64,000 bases of DNA from Porphyromonadaceae bacterium UBA2751. GTDB lineage: Bacteria; Bacteroidota; Bacteroidia; Bacteroidales; Muribaculaceae. Below, in pieces: positions 27,159 to 36,208 of the stretch. Below the pieces are notes generated by a model. That model was not told where the DNA came from and did not search any database. It saw only the letters and a program-made list of their open reading frames with translations. Location: the NCBI GenBank assembly GCA_002353285.1, contig DEJJ01000011.1, positions 7,659 through 71,658 of the forward strand, given 5' to 3'. The position numbers and the translations under genes are program-made. Position 1 is the stretch's first letter. Each line of letters opens with the position of its first letter.

Positions 27159-27311
27159 AAAATCACTCACTTTTTCTTGTTTTGGCTCTTTTGCGATGGC
27201 CAAGCAGGGCTGGCTGTGCGAGCCAGAGCAAGAGGGCCACCCGCCGTGAGTGACCCTCTTAAAAGACTTGCAGCGCCTGATGCAAACTTATTGCCTTGGC
27301 AGCTCGCTTTG

Positions 27312-29543
27312 CTAATTGTTAAGCAAGATGCTGTAAACCGCAGTCACATCGCCCGATGTAATGATGCCATCGCCATCTTGGTCACCATTAACGATGGCGC
27401 TCATGTCGCCACTGAGCAGGAATGAGTAAAGTGCTGTGACATCGGCACTGGTGACGCTGCCATCGCCATTCACGTCGCCAGCAATCACGCCGCCAGCAAT
27501 CACGTCGGTATAATGGATGGTGAAGTCGTCAACATAAGCCTTATAGCTGGTTGCACCAGCCGTCAGGCCAATGCGGTAGCGAGCAGGCACGTTCATGTTG
27601 AAGAAATACTTCAGTGTAGCATCGCTGCTGGCAGCAACCGTCGTAGAGGTCTCACCATTACTGTTGGCCACAGCATTCCACGTCGCGCCTTGGTCGGTAG
27701 AGCAGTAGAGCACAACTTTAGCCACAGTGCTCGCAGTGTTGTGCACATCCAGCGTCACCATGTAGCTCACATATCGCACATCTTGTGTCATCGTCAGCGC
27801 CGCAGGCTTCTTCATCACAACCGCATGCTCACCATTGCACAAGCCCTCCTCGGGGGCTGTAACATAGCAGTTCACGAATTTCCACTTGGCATAAACGCCC
27901 TGCACATCGGTGGCAGGAGCAGCAGTGGTTGCAGCCATCTGCTCAAAATCCTCAACCACGCTGTGCAGCGATGTGTCGTCGCCCACCGTGAAGCGAATCA
28001 CCCCATCCTCCTCGCTGATGCCAGTGATATTGTACTGGCAGGCCACTCCGTTCCATGTCACCAGGCTCGGTGTTGTGGTGTTGGTGATCAGCGACGCACC
28101 AGCAGGGAAGGCATCATCGGCCTGAGCAGTGCCGCCACCATTGCCTGCACGCAGCAGCACATAGTAGTTGTGGCTGGGATCAGAATTGGGATTGTTGCTG
28201 GCCCAGGCGTTGACATCGGTAGAATCGACACGGCAAATGAGCATGCCATGCCCTGGAGCATAGGCATCCCACTTGGTGTTCTGGCGATTCTCGATATAGA
28301 ACTTCACCTGGCTCTCGGGGCTGTTGATGATGTAGCCCTCGCCAGTGGTGCCTATCTGGTTCAAAGTGTATTCACCCTTAGTGGTGATAGTCTGGGCATT
28401 GGCAAAGCCAATCGAGTAGCGGTCGTAGAGGCTATAGGCCACAGGCGTGCGGGAGTAGTTCTGATAGCTGCCACCAGCCATGATGTCCCACTGCCCTGGG
28501 TGCTGGCTCTGGCCACCGCTTTGCTCATAATCGGTATCGTAAAGGTCGGGCAAGCCCAGCACGTGGCTGAACTCGTGGCAGATGGTGCCAATGCCGTCGA
28601 AGATGCCATAGCTAGAGTTGTAAAGATACTCGGTAGAGCAGGCGTAGGTGTGGAAACGTACCCCGTCGAGTTGCACATCTTCCCAATAAAGGCTGCTCTT
28701 GTGTGGCCACAGGTGAGTCGTGCTGCCATCGCTGTTAGAGCCACTGCCTGCGCCAATGAAATACACCATGTCGACGAGTCCGTCGCCGTCGGTATCGTAC
28801 TGGCTAAAGTCCACCTGCGAGTCAATTTGGTTAAGAGCCGCGGCCCATATTTCACCGGTGTTATCCCACTTCTGATGGTAATCAACCGAATAGTTGCTCA
28901 GGTGGACGGGCCCATACACGTCGAAGGTGGGACTAAAGCGACCCTGACTGTTGTCGGAGTAATAGTCGCGCACGCTGCCAGTGCACGCTCCATAGTTGTT
29001 AGGAGTGCCATTCTCATTGGTATAGCCTGTGTAGTTAGGCTCGTTGACCATGCGGTTGAAGAACTGCTGTGCATCGCTGCGTGTGAACTCACAATCGTAA
29101 TAATCAACAAGAATGATGAGCCCCCTGAAGTTGTTGTAGTCATACTGCGCATCTTTGGCTCCAGCAGCCTTGGTTTGTGCATCGATAGGGGCACGTTTCA
29201 GCTTAGCGTTACGAGCGTCGGCCTTGCTGAAAACACTTTTCTCTAAGGAGCTAACAAACTGAGCTTCACTCAACGAGCGCTCATTCACGTTGTGAGCAAT
29301 CACTTTGCTTGGAACCAGATTGTCATTCTGGCTTAGGGCATAGACAAAATAGCCAGTGTGATTGCGCACTATGGTGTAACCATCGACAGTAGTGTGATAG
29401 TTGAAGAACTCGTCGCCAACTATTTTAATCGTCAATTGCGTGCCATCGGGCTGAGTAACCTGAATGGGGGTTGGCACAGCTGGAACAGCCTTAGCTGCAA
29501 TAGCAACCATGGCCCCAGCAATCAATAATAGTAATTTTCTCAT
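27312..29543 (-). CDS. secreted M6-family metalloprotease with C-terminal dockerin-like module
   Basis: Exported protease of 743 residues. The signal peptide is about 1-19. The zinc motif is HEFSHVLGLPD (His323, Glu324, His327, Asp333), i.e. HExxHxxGxxD of the M6 (immune-inhibitor-A-like) family. DTDGDGLVD at 250-258 looks like a calcium loop. A beta-rich region (about 540-680) is probably carbohydrate-binding-like. The last 58 residues form two dockerin-type loops, GDVNGDGSVTSAD and GDQDGDGIITSGD, each followed by a short helix. No type IX tail is present. The N-terminal 20-120 region resembles a propeptide. The same dockerin type occurs at the N-terminus of the protein at 3728-4684. Confidence 0.9.
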   Translation of the reverse strand: MRKLLLLIAGAMVAIAAKAVPAVPTPIQVTQPDGTQLTIKIVGDEFFNYHTTVDGYTIVRNHTGYFVYALSQNDNLVPSKVIAHNVNERSLSEAQFVSSLEKSVFSKADARNAKLKRAPIDAQTKAAGAKDAQYDYNNFRGLIILVDYYDCEFTRSDAQQFFNRMVNEPNYTGYTNENGTPNNYGACTGSVRDYYSDNSQGRFSPTFDVYGPVHLSNYSVDYHQKWDNTGEIWAAALNQIDSQVDFSQYDTDGDGLVDMVYFIGAGSGSNSDGSTTHLWPHKSSLYWEDVQLDGVRFHTYACSTEYLYNSSYGIFDGIGTICHEFSHVLGLPDLYDTDYEQSGGQSQHPGQWDIMAGGSYQNYSRTPVAYSLYDRYSIGFANAQTITTKGEYTLNQIGTTGEGYIINSPESQVKFYIENRQNTKWDAYAPGHGMLICRVDSTDVNAWASNNPNSDPSHNYYVLLRAGNGGGTAQADDAFPAGASLITNTTTPSLVTWNGVACQYNITGISEEDGVIRFTVGDDTSLHSVVEDFEQMAATTAAPATDVQGVYAKWKFVNCYVTAPEEGLCNGEHAVVMKKPAALTMTQDVRYVSYMVTLDVHNTASTVAKVVLYCSTDQGATWNAVANSNGETSTTVAASSDATLKYFFNMNVPARYRIGLTAGATSYKAYVDDFTIHYTDVIAGGVIAGDVNGDGSVTSADVTALYSFLLSGDMSAIVNGDQDGDGIITSGDVTAVYSILLNN

Positions 29544-29781
29544 TGTTTTATATATAAATGTGTTTGGTTAATAATCAAAGAAATTGCAAATATAGTGTTT
29601 TTTTCAATAATTAAGGGGTTTTGTTGGAAATATATTCTTCTTTGCACTTGTTTTTAAAAAAAGCAAACACTAATAACAAACAACTAAAAAACATTTTGTA
29701 ACTTTGCAATTTGAAAGGCCAAACAAATGGCTTTTGCAATCAAAAAATATCATTGAATAATTATAACAATCTCAATCAATT

Positions 29782-31497
29782 ATGGCCGCGATAAACGAAA
29801 CAAAACCAGCCGAGGAGAAAAAAGTACTAAACTTCGTGCAGCAACTGGTTGCCGACGATCTTGCAGCAGGCAAGAACGGTGGGCGCCTGAACACTCGTTT
29901 CCCGCCCGAACCCAATGGCTATCTGCACATTGGCCATGCCAAGGCGATATGCATGGACTTTGGCGTTGCCGAGATGTTTGGTGGCACTTGCAACCTGCGC
30001 TTCGACGACACAAACCCACAGAAGGAAGACACCGAGTACGTCGAGGCAATCAAGCGCGACATCCACTGGCTCGGCTACGACTGGGGCGACCGCCTCTACT
30101 ACGCCAGCGACTATTTCGAGAAGCTCTACGACTTTGCCGTTGATCTTATCAAGCGTGGACTCGCCTACGTCGATGACCAAACCAGTGAGCAGATTGCGCA
30201 GCAAAAGGGCACCCCCACCCAGGCCGGCACCGAGAGTCCATACCGCAACCGCTCGGTGGAGGAGAACCTCGACCTTTTTGAGCGGATGAATGCTGGAGAG
30301 TTTGACGAGGGAAGCCGCGTGCTTCGCGCCAAGATTGACATGGCGTCGAGCAACATGCACTTTCGCGACCCCATCATGTACCGCATCATCAAGACTCCCC
30401 ACTGGCGCACCGGCACCAAGTGGAAGGTCTACCCCATGTATGACTTCGCCCATGGCCAGAGCGACTACTTCGAGGGTGTGACCCACTCTATCTGCACGCT
30501 GGAGTTCGTGCCTCACCGCCCGCTCTACGACTACTTTGCACATCTGCTGGCTGGCGACACCGTGGATCAGTATTGCCCCCGTCAGATTGAGTTTAACCGC
30601 CTCAACCTCACCTACACTGTGATGAGCAAGCGCAAGCTACTGCAACTGGTCAAGGAAGGACTCGTGGCAGGCTGGGACGACCCACGCATGCCCACCATCT
30701 GTGGCCTGCGCCGTCGTGGTTACACTCCACAATCAATTAAGAACTTCCTTGATGACATAGGCTACACAAAATATGAGGCCCTGAACGACATCGACCTGCT
30801 CGAGCACAACATCCGCGAAGACCTCAACAAACATGCCAACCGCGTGTGCGCTGTGATCAATCCCGTGAAGGTGGTTATCACCAACTATCCCGAGGACAAG
30901 GTGGAGATGCTCGCTATGGACAACAACCCCGAGCAGGAAAACGCAGGCACCCACGAGATGCCATTCTGCCGCGAGATCTACATCGAGCGCGACGACTTCA
31001 TGGAGAATCCTCCCAAGAAGTTCTTCCGCCTCACCCCTGGCAAGGAAGTGCGACTCAAGGGTGGCTACATCATCATGTGCAACGACGTGGTGAAAGATGC
31101 CGACGGCAACATCACCGAGATTCACTGCTCCTACGACCCCGACACCCTCAGCGGCACGCCAGGCAGCATGCGCAAGGTGAAAGGCACACTGCACTGGGTA
31201 TCGGCACGTCATGCCGTGGATGCCGAGGTGAGGCTCTACGACCGACTCTTTGCCGTCGAGAACCCATCGGCCGTGACCGACAAGGATTTCCGCGAGCTTC
31301 TTAACCCCGACTCTCTCAAGGTGGTAACCAATGCCAAGGTGGAGCCCTATCTCGCCGAGATAGCCAAACCTGAGGACAAATTCCAGTTCCAACGCATAGG
31401 CTACTTCTGCGTGGATCTCGACAGCACCCCTGACCATCTGGTGTTTAACCGCACCATCACGCTCAAGGACAGCTGGGCCAAGGCACAAAAGAAGTGA
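29782..31497 (+). CDS. glnS: glutaminyl-tRNA synthetase
   Basis: Class I synthetase of 571 residues charging tRNA-Gln directly. The [15 protein letters not shown] signature places HIGH at 49-52, and the GlnRS/GluRS fingerprint [21 protein letters not shown] follows. The KMSKS-equivalent VMSKRKL lies near residue 277. The C-terminal half is the two-barrel anticodon-binding region. The 'PEPNGY' form and absence of a GluRS-type C-domain favour Gln over Glu. A TAACTTTG box is at 29699-29706, without a good -33 partner. Confidence 0.95.
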   Translation: MAAINETKPAEEKKVLNFVQQLVADDLAAGKNGGRLNTRFPPEPNGYLHIGHAKAICMDFGVAEMFGGTCNLRFDDTNPQKEDTEYVEAIKRDIHWLGYDWGDRLYYASDYFEKLYDFAVDLIKRGLAYVDDQTSEQIAQQKGTPTQAGTESPYRNRSVEENLDLFERMNAGEFDEGSRVLRAKIDMASSNMHFRDPIMYRIIKTPHWRTGTKWKVYPMYDFAHGQSDYFEGVTHSICTLEFVPHRPLYDYFAHLLAGDTVDQYCPRQIEFNRLNLTYTVMSKRKLLQLVKEGLVAGWDDPRMPTICGLRRRGYTPQSIKNFLDDIGYTKYEALNDIDLLEHNIREDLNKHANRVCAVINPVKVVITNYPEDKVEMLAMDNNPEQENAGTHEMPFCREIYIERDDFMENPPKKFFRLTPGKEVRLKGGYIIMCNDVVKDADGNITEIHCSYDPDTLSGTPGSMRKVKGTLHWVSARHAVDAEVRLYDRLFAVENPSAVTDKDFRELLNPDSLKVVTNAKVEPYLAEIAKPEDKFQFQRIGYFCVDLDSTPDHLVFNRTITLKDSWAKAQKK

Positions 31498-31666
31498 GAG
31501 GTAAGCTTTTAATTTAAGTTTTGCAGGTTGATAACTTGCTCACTTGACACACATAATCTTCAAACAACAAGAACAACATTCCAACAACTAAAAACAATTT
31601 TTTTCTGTTGTTATTGTTGTTAACAAGTTGTGAGAGTTGTTTGATATAACACTTGACACTTAACAC

Positions 31667-31936
31667 TTGGAATTAGTAGAGTCGCTATCAAAATCGCTCA
31701 AGCGCAACAAGAGCGATGTCAACAAACTGATTGAAGCTCTGGGCAACGTGGTGAGCGAGCGTTGCTCGGAGCTCGACAGCATTAGTGTGCCCAGATTTGG
31801 CACCATAGAGGCCATCAAGCACAAGGAGGCCATCGAGGTGAATCACGACACAGGCGAGCGCATGCTGCTGCCCCCTCGGATTGAAGTGAATTTCACTGCC
31901 AGCACTGTGCTTAAAAAACAACTAAACCAGTCATGA
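31667..31936 (+). CDS. HU/IHF-family DNA-binding protein, TTG start
   Basis: A divergent 89-residue HU-like protein (ESLSKSLKRNKSDVNKLIEALGNVVSE, then VPRFGTIEAIKHKE and the beta-arm VNHDTGERMLLPPR). The proline at the tip of the arm is kept in altered form. There is no in-frame ATG: a TAA stop lies at 31661-31663, so the TTG at 31667 is the most likely start. The stop overlaps the ATG of the following HU-LysM gene (ATGA), so the two HU domains are made together and may form a heterodimer. Confidence 0.8.
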   Translation: MELVESLSKSLKRNKSDVNKLIEALGNVVSERCSELDSISVPRFGTIEAIKHKEAIEVNHDTGERMLLPPRIEVNFTASTVLKKQLNQS

Positions 31937-33036
31937 AAGAGAAGATTGCATTTCCTGAGCTGGTAGCGCTTGTGGCCCAGAAGGCCAGCACCACCGAGCG
32001 CATGAGCGAGCTGTTTCTGCAAGAACTCTTTGCAACCGTCACTCAAGAGCTCAACGATGGGCACAGCGTTAAGATTAAAGGTATAGGCACCTTTAAAACC
32101 AAAAAAATCGATGGTGAGACAACGGTGATGCTGGTTCCCGACAAGGAACTGGCCCAAGCGGTGAACGCTCCATTTGAGCAGTTTAGGCCTGTTGTGCTAA
32201 GCGAAGCTGTCACGCAAGAGCAACTCGACGAGATTGACGCAAGCATGAAGCCTAAGCAAGAAGCGGTGGAGCCTCAACCTGAAGTTGAGTTAGAACAAAA
32301 GACGACTGAACAAGTTATCAAACCCGAAACGCCTCAACCACAAGCCACCGAGCCTGCACAAGAGGAAGAAAAGTACATGGAACCACCCATCGCTCCAGCC
32401 ACCTCCCTTGCACAGCCACAACAAGCGCAGCCTTCACAGCCAAAGAAGCAACGCAAACCATTGTGGATAGCCATTGCTGCAGCAGCACTACTTGCTGTGG
32501 TGATTGGTGCCGTGGTGCGCAATAGCGACACCAGCCACCACAGCACCACCACACCAGTTGCTACCCACACGATTGCCGCAGCAACACAGCCAGTGGTGGT
32601 GACCGACACACTGGGCAGCCACAACCTGCTCTACGACATGGCCGAGCGACACTACGGCGACCGCGTGTTTTGGGCTTACATTGCCATTGAAAACCAGGAC
32701 AAATATCCCAACTTCAAGAAGATACCCGCTGGCGCCGTGCTCGTGATACCACCAGCCGAGAAATATGGCATCAACAGCGACAGCAAGCAGAGCACCAAGC
32801 GGGCGGCAATTGAGTCGACCAAGCTCTACAAGCTCAGTCGCGAAATGGACAAAAAAGAGAAAGGCGACACCGCCACTACCAATTCCAAAAGCGACAAGAG
32901 AACCATCAGCAAGAAGCAGATAGCAACCGACCACGACACAGCCACCAATGCCAAGGCACAAAAGCCATCGTCAAGTTACCGCCACAAGAAATCCTATCGC
33001 AACAAGCACCACCGCCATCGCCGTCACCGCAGGTGA
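31933..33036 (+). CDS. HU-domain protein with membrane helix and periplasmic LysM-like domain
   Basis: A 367-residue chain in four parts. An HU/IHF-like domain covers about 1-95 (FPELVALVAQKAST, VKIKGIGTFKTKK). A proline- and glutamine-rich linker covers 100-172. A single membrane helix lies at 177-195, preceded by KKQRK, so the HU domain stays in the cytoplasm. A LysM-like domain (about 222-275; YDMAERHYGDRVFWAYIAIENQD, VLVIPPAEKYG) sits outside, and a very basic tail (RHKKSYRNKHHRHRRHRR, 18 residues) closes the chain. The layout suggests a link between DNA and peptidoglycan. The family occurs widely in Bacteroidetes, but I know of no tested role. Its stop directly abuts that of thiL. Confidence 0.82.
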   Translation: MKEKIAFPELVALVAQKASTTERMSELFLQELFATVTQELNDGHSVKIKGIGTFKTKKIDGETTVMLVPDKELAQAVNAPFEQFRPVVLSEAVTQEQLDEIDASMKPKQEAVEPQPEVELEQKTTEQVIKPETPQPQATEPAQEEEKYMEPPIAPATSLAQPQQAQPSQPKKQRKPLWIAIAAAALLAVVIGAVVRNSDTSHHSTTTPVATHTIAAATQPVVVTDTLGSHNLLYDMAERHYGDRVFWAYIAIENQDKYPNFKKIPAGAVLVIPPAEKYGINSDSKQSTKRAAIESTKLYKLSREMDKKEKGDTATTNSKSDKRTISKKQIATDHDTATNAKAQKPSSSYRHKKSYRNKHHRHRRHRR

Positions 33037-34065
33037 TTATTCGTTGAAGGCATTCCAGCCTTGAGCTCTGATTTCAAGCTCCGCATCGTCGCGGGTTACC
33101 ATGTAGGCCCCCAGTTCGGGTTTGGTGATTCGTCCTATTAGTTTCACACCTTTCATCTGAGCCACCTTCTCGTGGTCGGTTAGCGGCACGGTGAAGAGCA
33201 GTTCGTAATCCTCGCCACCATTCATTGCTGCGGTGACCAGATTCATGTTCAGTTCCTCGGCCATGACTGCAGTCTGGTAGTCGATGGGGATTCGGTCCTC
33301 ATAGACTCGGCACCCCACCCCACTCTGCTTGCAGATGTGAAGTAACTCGCTTGATAGGCCGTCGCTAATGTCCATCATTGCAGTTGGCTTGATGCCGTGC
33401 TTCTTGAGCTCGTCGATAATGTCGGCTCGCGGCTCGGGCTTGAGTTGCCGCTCGAGCAAATATTCACGTCCTGCAAAGTCGGGCTGGAAATCCTTCTCAC
33501 CTGCGCTTGCCACCCGTTCGCGTTCCAAAAGTTGCAGCCCCATGTAGGCCGCACCCAGGTCGCCACTGACGCAAATGAGGTCGGTGTCGCGTGCACCATT
33601 GCGATACACAATTTCATCCTCGGCGGCTTCACCCAGACACGTGATGCTGATGAGCAATCCAGTGACCGATGCCGAGGTGTCACCACCCACAAGATCCACA
33701 CTATAGCGCTCACATGCTGCATGGATGCCTGAGTAAAGCTCGGTGATGTGCTCAATGGTGAAGCGCTTTGAGATTCCGAGCGACACAGTGATTTGCCGTG
33801 GAGTGCCATTCATGGCATAAACGTCGCTCAAGTTCACTGCCACAGCCTTGTAGCCCAAATGCTTGAGAGGCGTGTAAGTCAGGTCGAAATGAATGCCCTC
33901 AAGCAGCAAGTCGGTAGTAACAAGCGTCTTCTTGCCCCCATTATCTATAACAGCACAATCGTCGCCCACACCCTTGAGAGTAGACGGGTTCTTAACCCTA
34001 AAATCACGCGTGAGGCTCTCGATAAGCCCAAATTCACCCAAAGTAGAAATCTCAGTCTCGCTCAT
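33037..34065 (-). CDS. thiL: thiamine-monophosphate kinase
   Basis: ATP-dependent kinase making thiamine diphosphate from thiamine monophosphate. The 342 residues have the ATP/Mg motif GVGDDCAVI near the N-terminus, HFDLTYTPLKHLGYKAVAVNLSDVYAMNG and the VGGDTSAS segment, the ISDGLSSELLHI motif and the C-terminal NGGEDYELLFTV. These are the AIR-synthase-like fold marks of ThiL. A terminator lies 18 bp upstream, after punA, so thiL probably has its own promoter. Confidence 0.95.
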   Translation of the reverse strand: MSETEISTLGEFGLIESLTRDFRVKNPSTLKGVGDDCAVIDNGGKKTLVTTDLLLEGIHFDLTYTPLKHLGYKAVAVNLSDVYAMNGTPRQITVSLGISKRFTIEHITELYSGIHAACERYSVDLVGGDTSASVTGLLISITCLGEAAEDEIVYRNGARDTDLICVSGDLGAAYMGLQLLERERVASAGEKDFQPDFAGREYLLERQLKPEPRADIIDELKKHGIKPTAMMDISDGLSSELLHICKQSGVGCRVYEDRIPIDYQTAVMAEELNMNLVTAAMNGGEDYELLFTVPLTDHEKVAQMKGVKLIGRITKPELGAYMVTRDDAELEIRAQGWNAFNE

Positions 34066-34067
34066 TA

Positions 34068-34134
34068 TAATATAGAAAAAAAGATGCCCTCAAAAGAAGA
34101 CCACCCCATTGAGGCTGCCTACCCTTGAGGACAT
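34068..34134 (-). terminator. intrinsic terminator of punA
   Basis: On the minus strand ATGTCCTCAAGG pairs with CTTTTGAGGGCAT (one G-T pair) around a ~28-nt loop, followed by seven Ts. It sits between the punA stop and the thiL start. Confidence 0.7.
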
Positions 34135-34147
34135 TAATCGTTAAAAT

Positions 34148-34990
34148 TTACACCTCGTTGAGGCGGTTGATTACCTCTTGCACCATGAGAGTCATGATGG
34201 GCTCGGCCTTTGTGGCAGCCTGTTGCACTTCCTCGTGAGAGACATCGACGAAGATACCCTCGCCGCCCAGGTCGGTGATGACACTGAGGCCAAAGACCTC
34301 GATGCCGGCATGGCGTGCCACAATGACCTCGGGCACAGTGCTCATGCCCACTGCGTCACCGCCAATGCGGTAGAAGAAACGATACTCCGATGGAGTCTCG
34401 AAAGTTGGGCCTTGAGTGCCAACATACACACCCTCCATGAGCCTAATATTGTTCTCCTTGGCAATATTGCGTGCCATGTCGATAATGCGGTGGCTATAAG
34501 CCTCATTCATTGCTGGGAAACGTGGGCCAAGCTCATTATAGTTCTTGCCCCTCAATGGATGATCGGGGAAGAGATTGATATGATCGGTAATAAGCATCAC
34601 GTCGCCCACACGAAAGTCGGGGTTCATGCCACCAGCTGCATTGCTCACACACAGCACCTTCACGCCAATAGCCTTCATCACGCGAATGGGGAAAGTGGCC
34701 TCCTTCATCGAGTAGCCTTCATAATAATGGAATCGGCCTTGCATTGCCATCACATATTTCTTGCCCAGCATGCCAAAAATGAGTTGGCCCTTGTGTCCCT
34801 CGACGGTGCTAACGGGGAAATTGGGAATCTCACTATAAGGGATTGCACACTTGATGTCAATCTTATTGGCCAGGTTTCCTAAACCCGAGCCTAAAACGAT
34901 AGCCACCTTGGGCATCTCGCCGCCCACCTTCTCCTTGAGAAAGGTTGCAGTTTCTTGGATTTTTTCCAGCCAGTTAACTTCTTTTTCCAT
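34148..34990 (-). CDS. punA: purine-nucleoside phosphorylase
   Basis: Phosphorolyses inosine/guanosine-type nucleosides to base and ribose 1-phosphate. The 280-residue chain fits the trimeric (PNP-I) family: [51 protein letters not shown] and [27 protein letters not shown] with the substrate Glu and Asn region ([10 protein letters not shown]). It is next to lpxK and sppA, a grouping often seen in Bacteroides relatives. Confidence 0.95.
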   Translation of the reverse strand: MEKEVNWLEKIQETATFLKEKVGGEMPKVAIVLGSGLGNLANKIDIKCAIPYSEIPNFPVSTVEGHKGQLIFGMLGKKYVMAMQGRFHYYEGYSMKEATFPIRVMKAIGVKVLCVSNAAGGMNPDFRVGDVMLITDHINLFPDHPLRGKNYNELGPRFPAMNEAYSHRIIDMARNIAKENNIRLMEGVYVGTQGPTFETPSEYRFFYRIGGDAVGMSTVPEVIVARHAGIEVFGLSVITDLGGEGIFVDVSHEEVQQAATKAEPIMTLMVQEVINRLNEV

Positions 34991-35028
34991 AATATGTTGA
35001 TTTTTTTAGTTATTTGGTTCTTAGTTTG

Positions 35029-36150
35029 TTAGATATCGTCGATTCCTTCGATTTTCTTTTGCAGCTCATGAACGAAATCCCTGTCCTCATAATTCAAGAA
35101 GTCGACTTGAATAGGAATAAAATAAATATTATTCTGCCTTGTGGGAGGGAAATATGGACTGTTGAGGATGCGCACGGCATCCTTCTCGGTTGTGACAATA
35201 TACTTGCGCGCTCCCTTGAGCTCATCAAAGAGCCTGAAGATGTAGCGGAAGTCGTCGCGAGTGTAGTTGTGATGGTCATTATAATGAATAACCTTGAGTC
35301 GAGTGCCAAACTGCTTAAGATACTTGGAAAAGGGCCTGGGATTGGCAATGCCCGCAATGCCAAGAATCAAATCATCCTCGTCGAGCCAGTTGAGCGAAGT
35401 GAGGTCGGGATTGCCAATGGGGAACACAGGCTCGGGCGCTCCGAATCGAACCTTAGAGAAATAAAGCTGCTGATACTTGAACAGGTCCATGTGCTCCTTA
35501 ATCATGCGCAAGTCGACGGGTTTCACATCGTCGGGGCACTTAGAGACGACCACCATGTCGCACTTGAGAATGCGGTCGGCTGGTTCACGCAAAGTGCCTA
35601 ACGGCAACAGTTTGTCGTTAAAAGGCAGGCGATTGTAATCGATCATTACCACACTCACTTTAGGCTTGACATACCTGTGCTGCATTGCATCGTCAAGGAT
35701 GATGAGGTTGATGTCGGGATTGATGCGCAAGAGGCTCCTGATTCCCTTGCGCCTGTCCTCACACACCGCCACAGTGATCATCGAGCGGAACTTGCGGTAA
35801 ATCTGGTAAGGCTCATCACCCAAGTCAACAGGCGAGATATTGTCGGTAGCCATCACAAAGCCCTTAGTGCGGCGCTTGTAGCCACGGCTAAGCACAGCAA
35901 TATTATACTTGCGGCAGAGCCTTGAGACGATGAACTCGACATGAGGTGTCTTGCCTGTGCCTCCTACTGTGACATTACCCACAGTGACGACAGGTACGTC
36001 AAATTCCTCCTGCTTGAGCATGCCAAAATCAAAAGCCTTTTGCCGCATCCATACCGCCGCTCCATATAACCACGACATGGGCGTGAGCAGGATGCGCTCG
36101 GTGACAGCAGCCGTCTTGCGGCTAACTCTAATTATGTTGTCAAAATCCAT
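35029..36150 (-). CDS. lpxK: tetraacyldisaccharide 4'-kinase
   Basis: Inner-membrane kinase that adds the 4'-phosphate to lipid A. The 373 residues have an N-terminal hydrophobic stretch, the P-loop VTVGNVTVGGTGKTPHVEF near residue 58, the SRGYKRRTKG motif and the DDAMQHRYVKP motif with the catalytic Asp pair. A C-terminal region covers about 250-373 (TTEKDAVRI). It lies 58 bp downstream of sppA and upstream of punA on the same strand. Confidence 0.94.
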   Translation of the reverse strand: MDFDNIIRVSRKTAAVTERILLTPMSWLYGAAVWMRQKAFDFGMLKQEEFDVPVVTVGNVTVGGTGKTPHVEFIVSRLCRKYNIAVLSRGYKRRTKGFVMATDNISPVDLGDEPYQIYRKFRSMITVAVCEDRRKGIRSLLRINPDINLIILDDAMQHRYVKPKVSVVMIDYNRLPFNDKLLPLGTLREPADRILKCDMVVVSKCPDDVKPVDLRMIKEHMDLFKYQQLYFSKVRFGAPEPVFPIGNPDLTSLNWLDEDDLILGIAGIANPRPFSKYLKQFGTRLKVIHYNDHHNYTRDDFRYIFRLFDELKGARKYIVTTEKDAVRILNSPYFPPTRQNNIYFIPIQVDFLNYEDRDFVHELQKKIEGIDDI

Positions 36151-36208
36151 CGATGATGAATAATGTATTTACCAATTAACTAATCAATTAATTTATTCCC
36201 CTAAAAGA

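Noticed and set aside
27230..27260. Hairpin AAGAGGGCCAC / GTGACCCTCTT as a terminator of the M6 protease gene
   Set aside because: 11-bp stem with one mismatch, but no T-run follows on the minus strand, so I did not call it a terminator.
27513..29246. Plus-strand open frame of 577 codons opposite the M6 protease gene
   Set aside because: Low-complexity sequence rich in His, Val and Ala with no domain; it mirrors codon use of the true minus-strand gene, whose protease motif and signal peptide are clear.
31564..31622. Inverted AACAAC-rich arms after glnS
   Set aside because: Simple-sequence runs with a ~29-nt loop; a terminator is possible but the pairing could be chance in such biased sequence.
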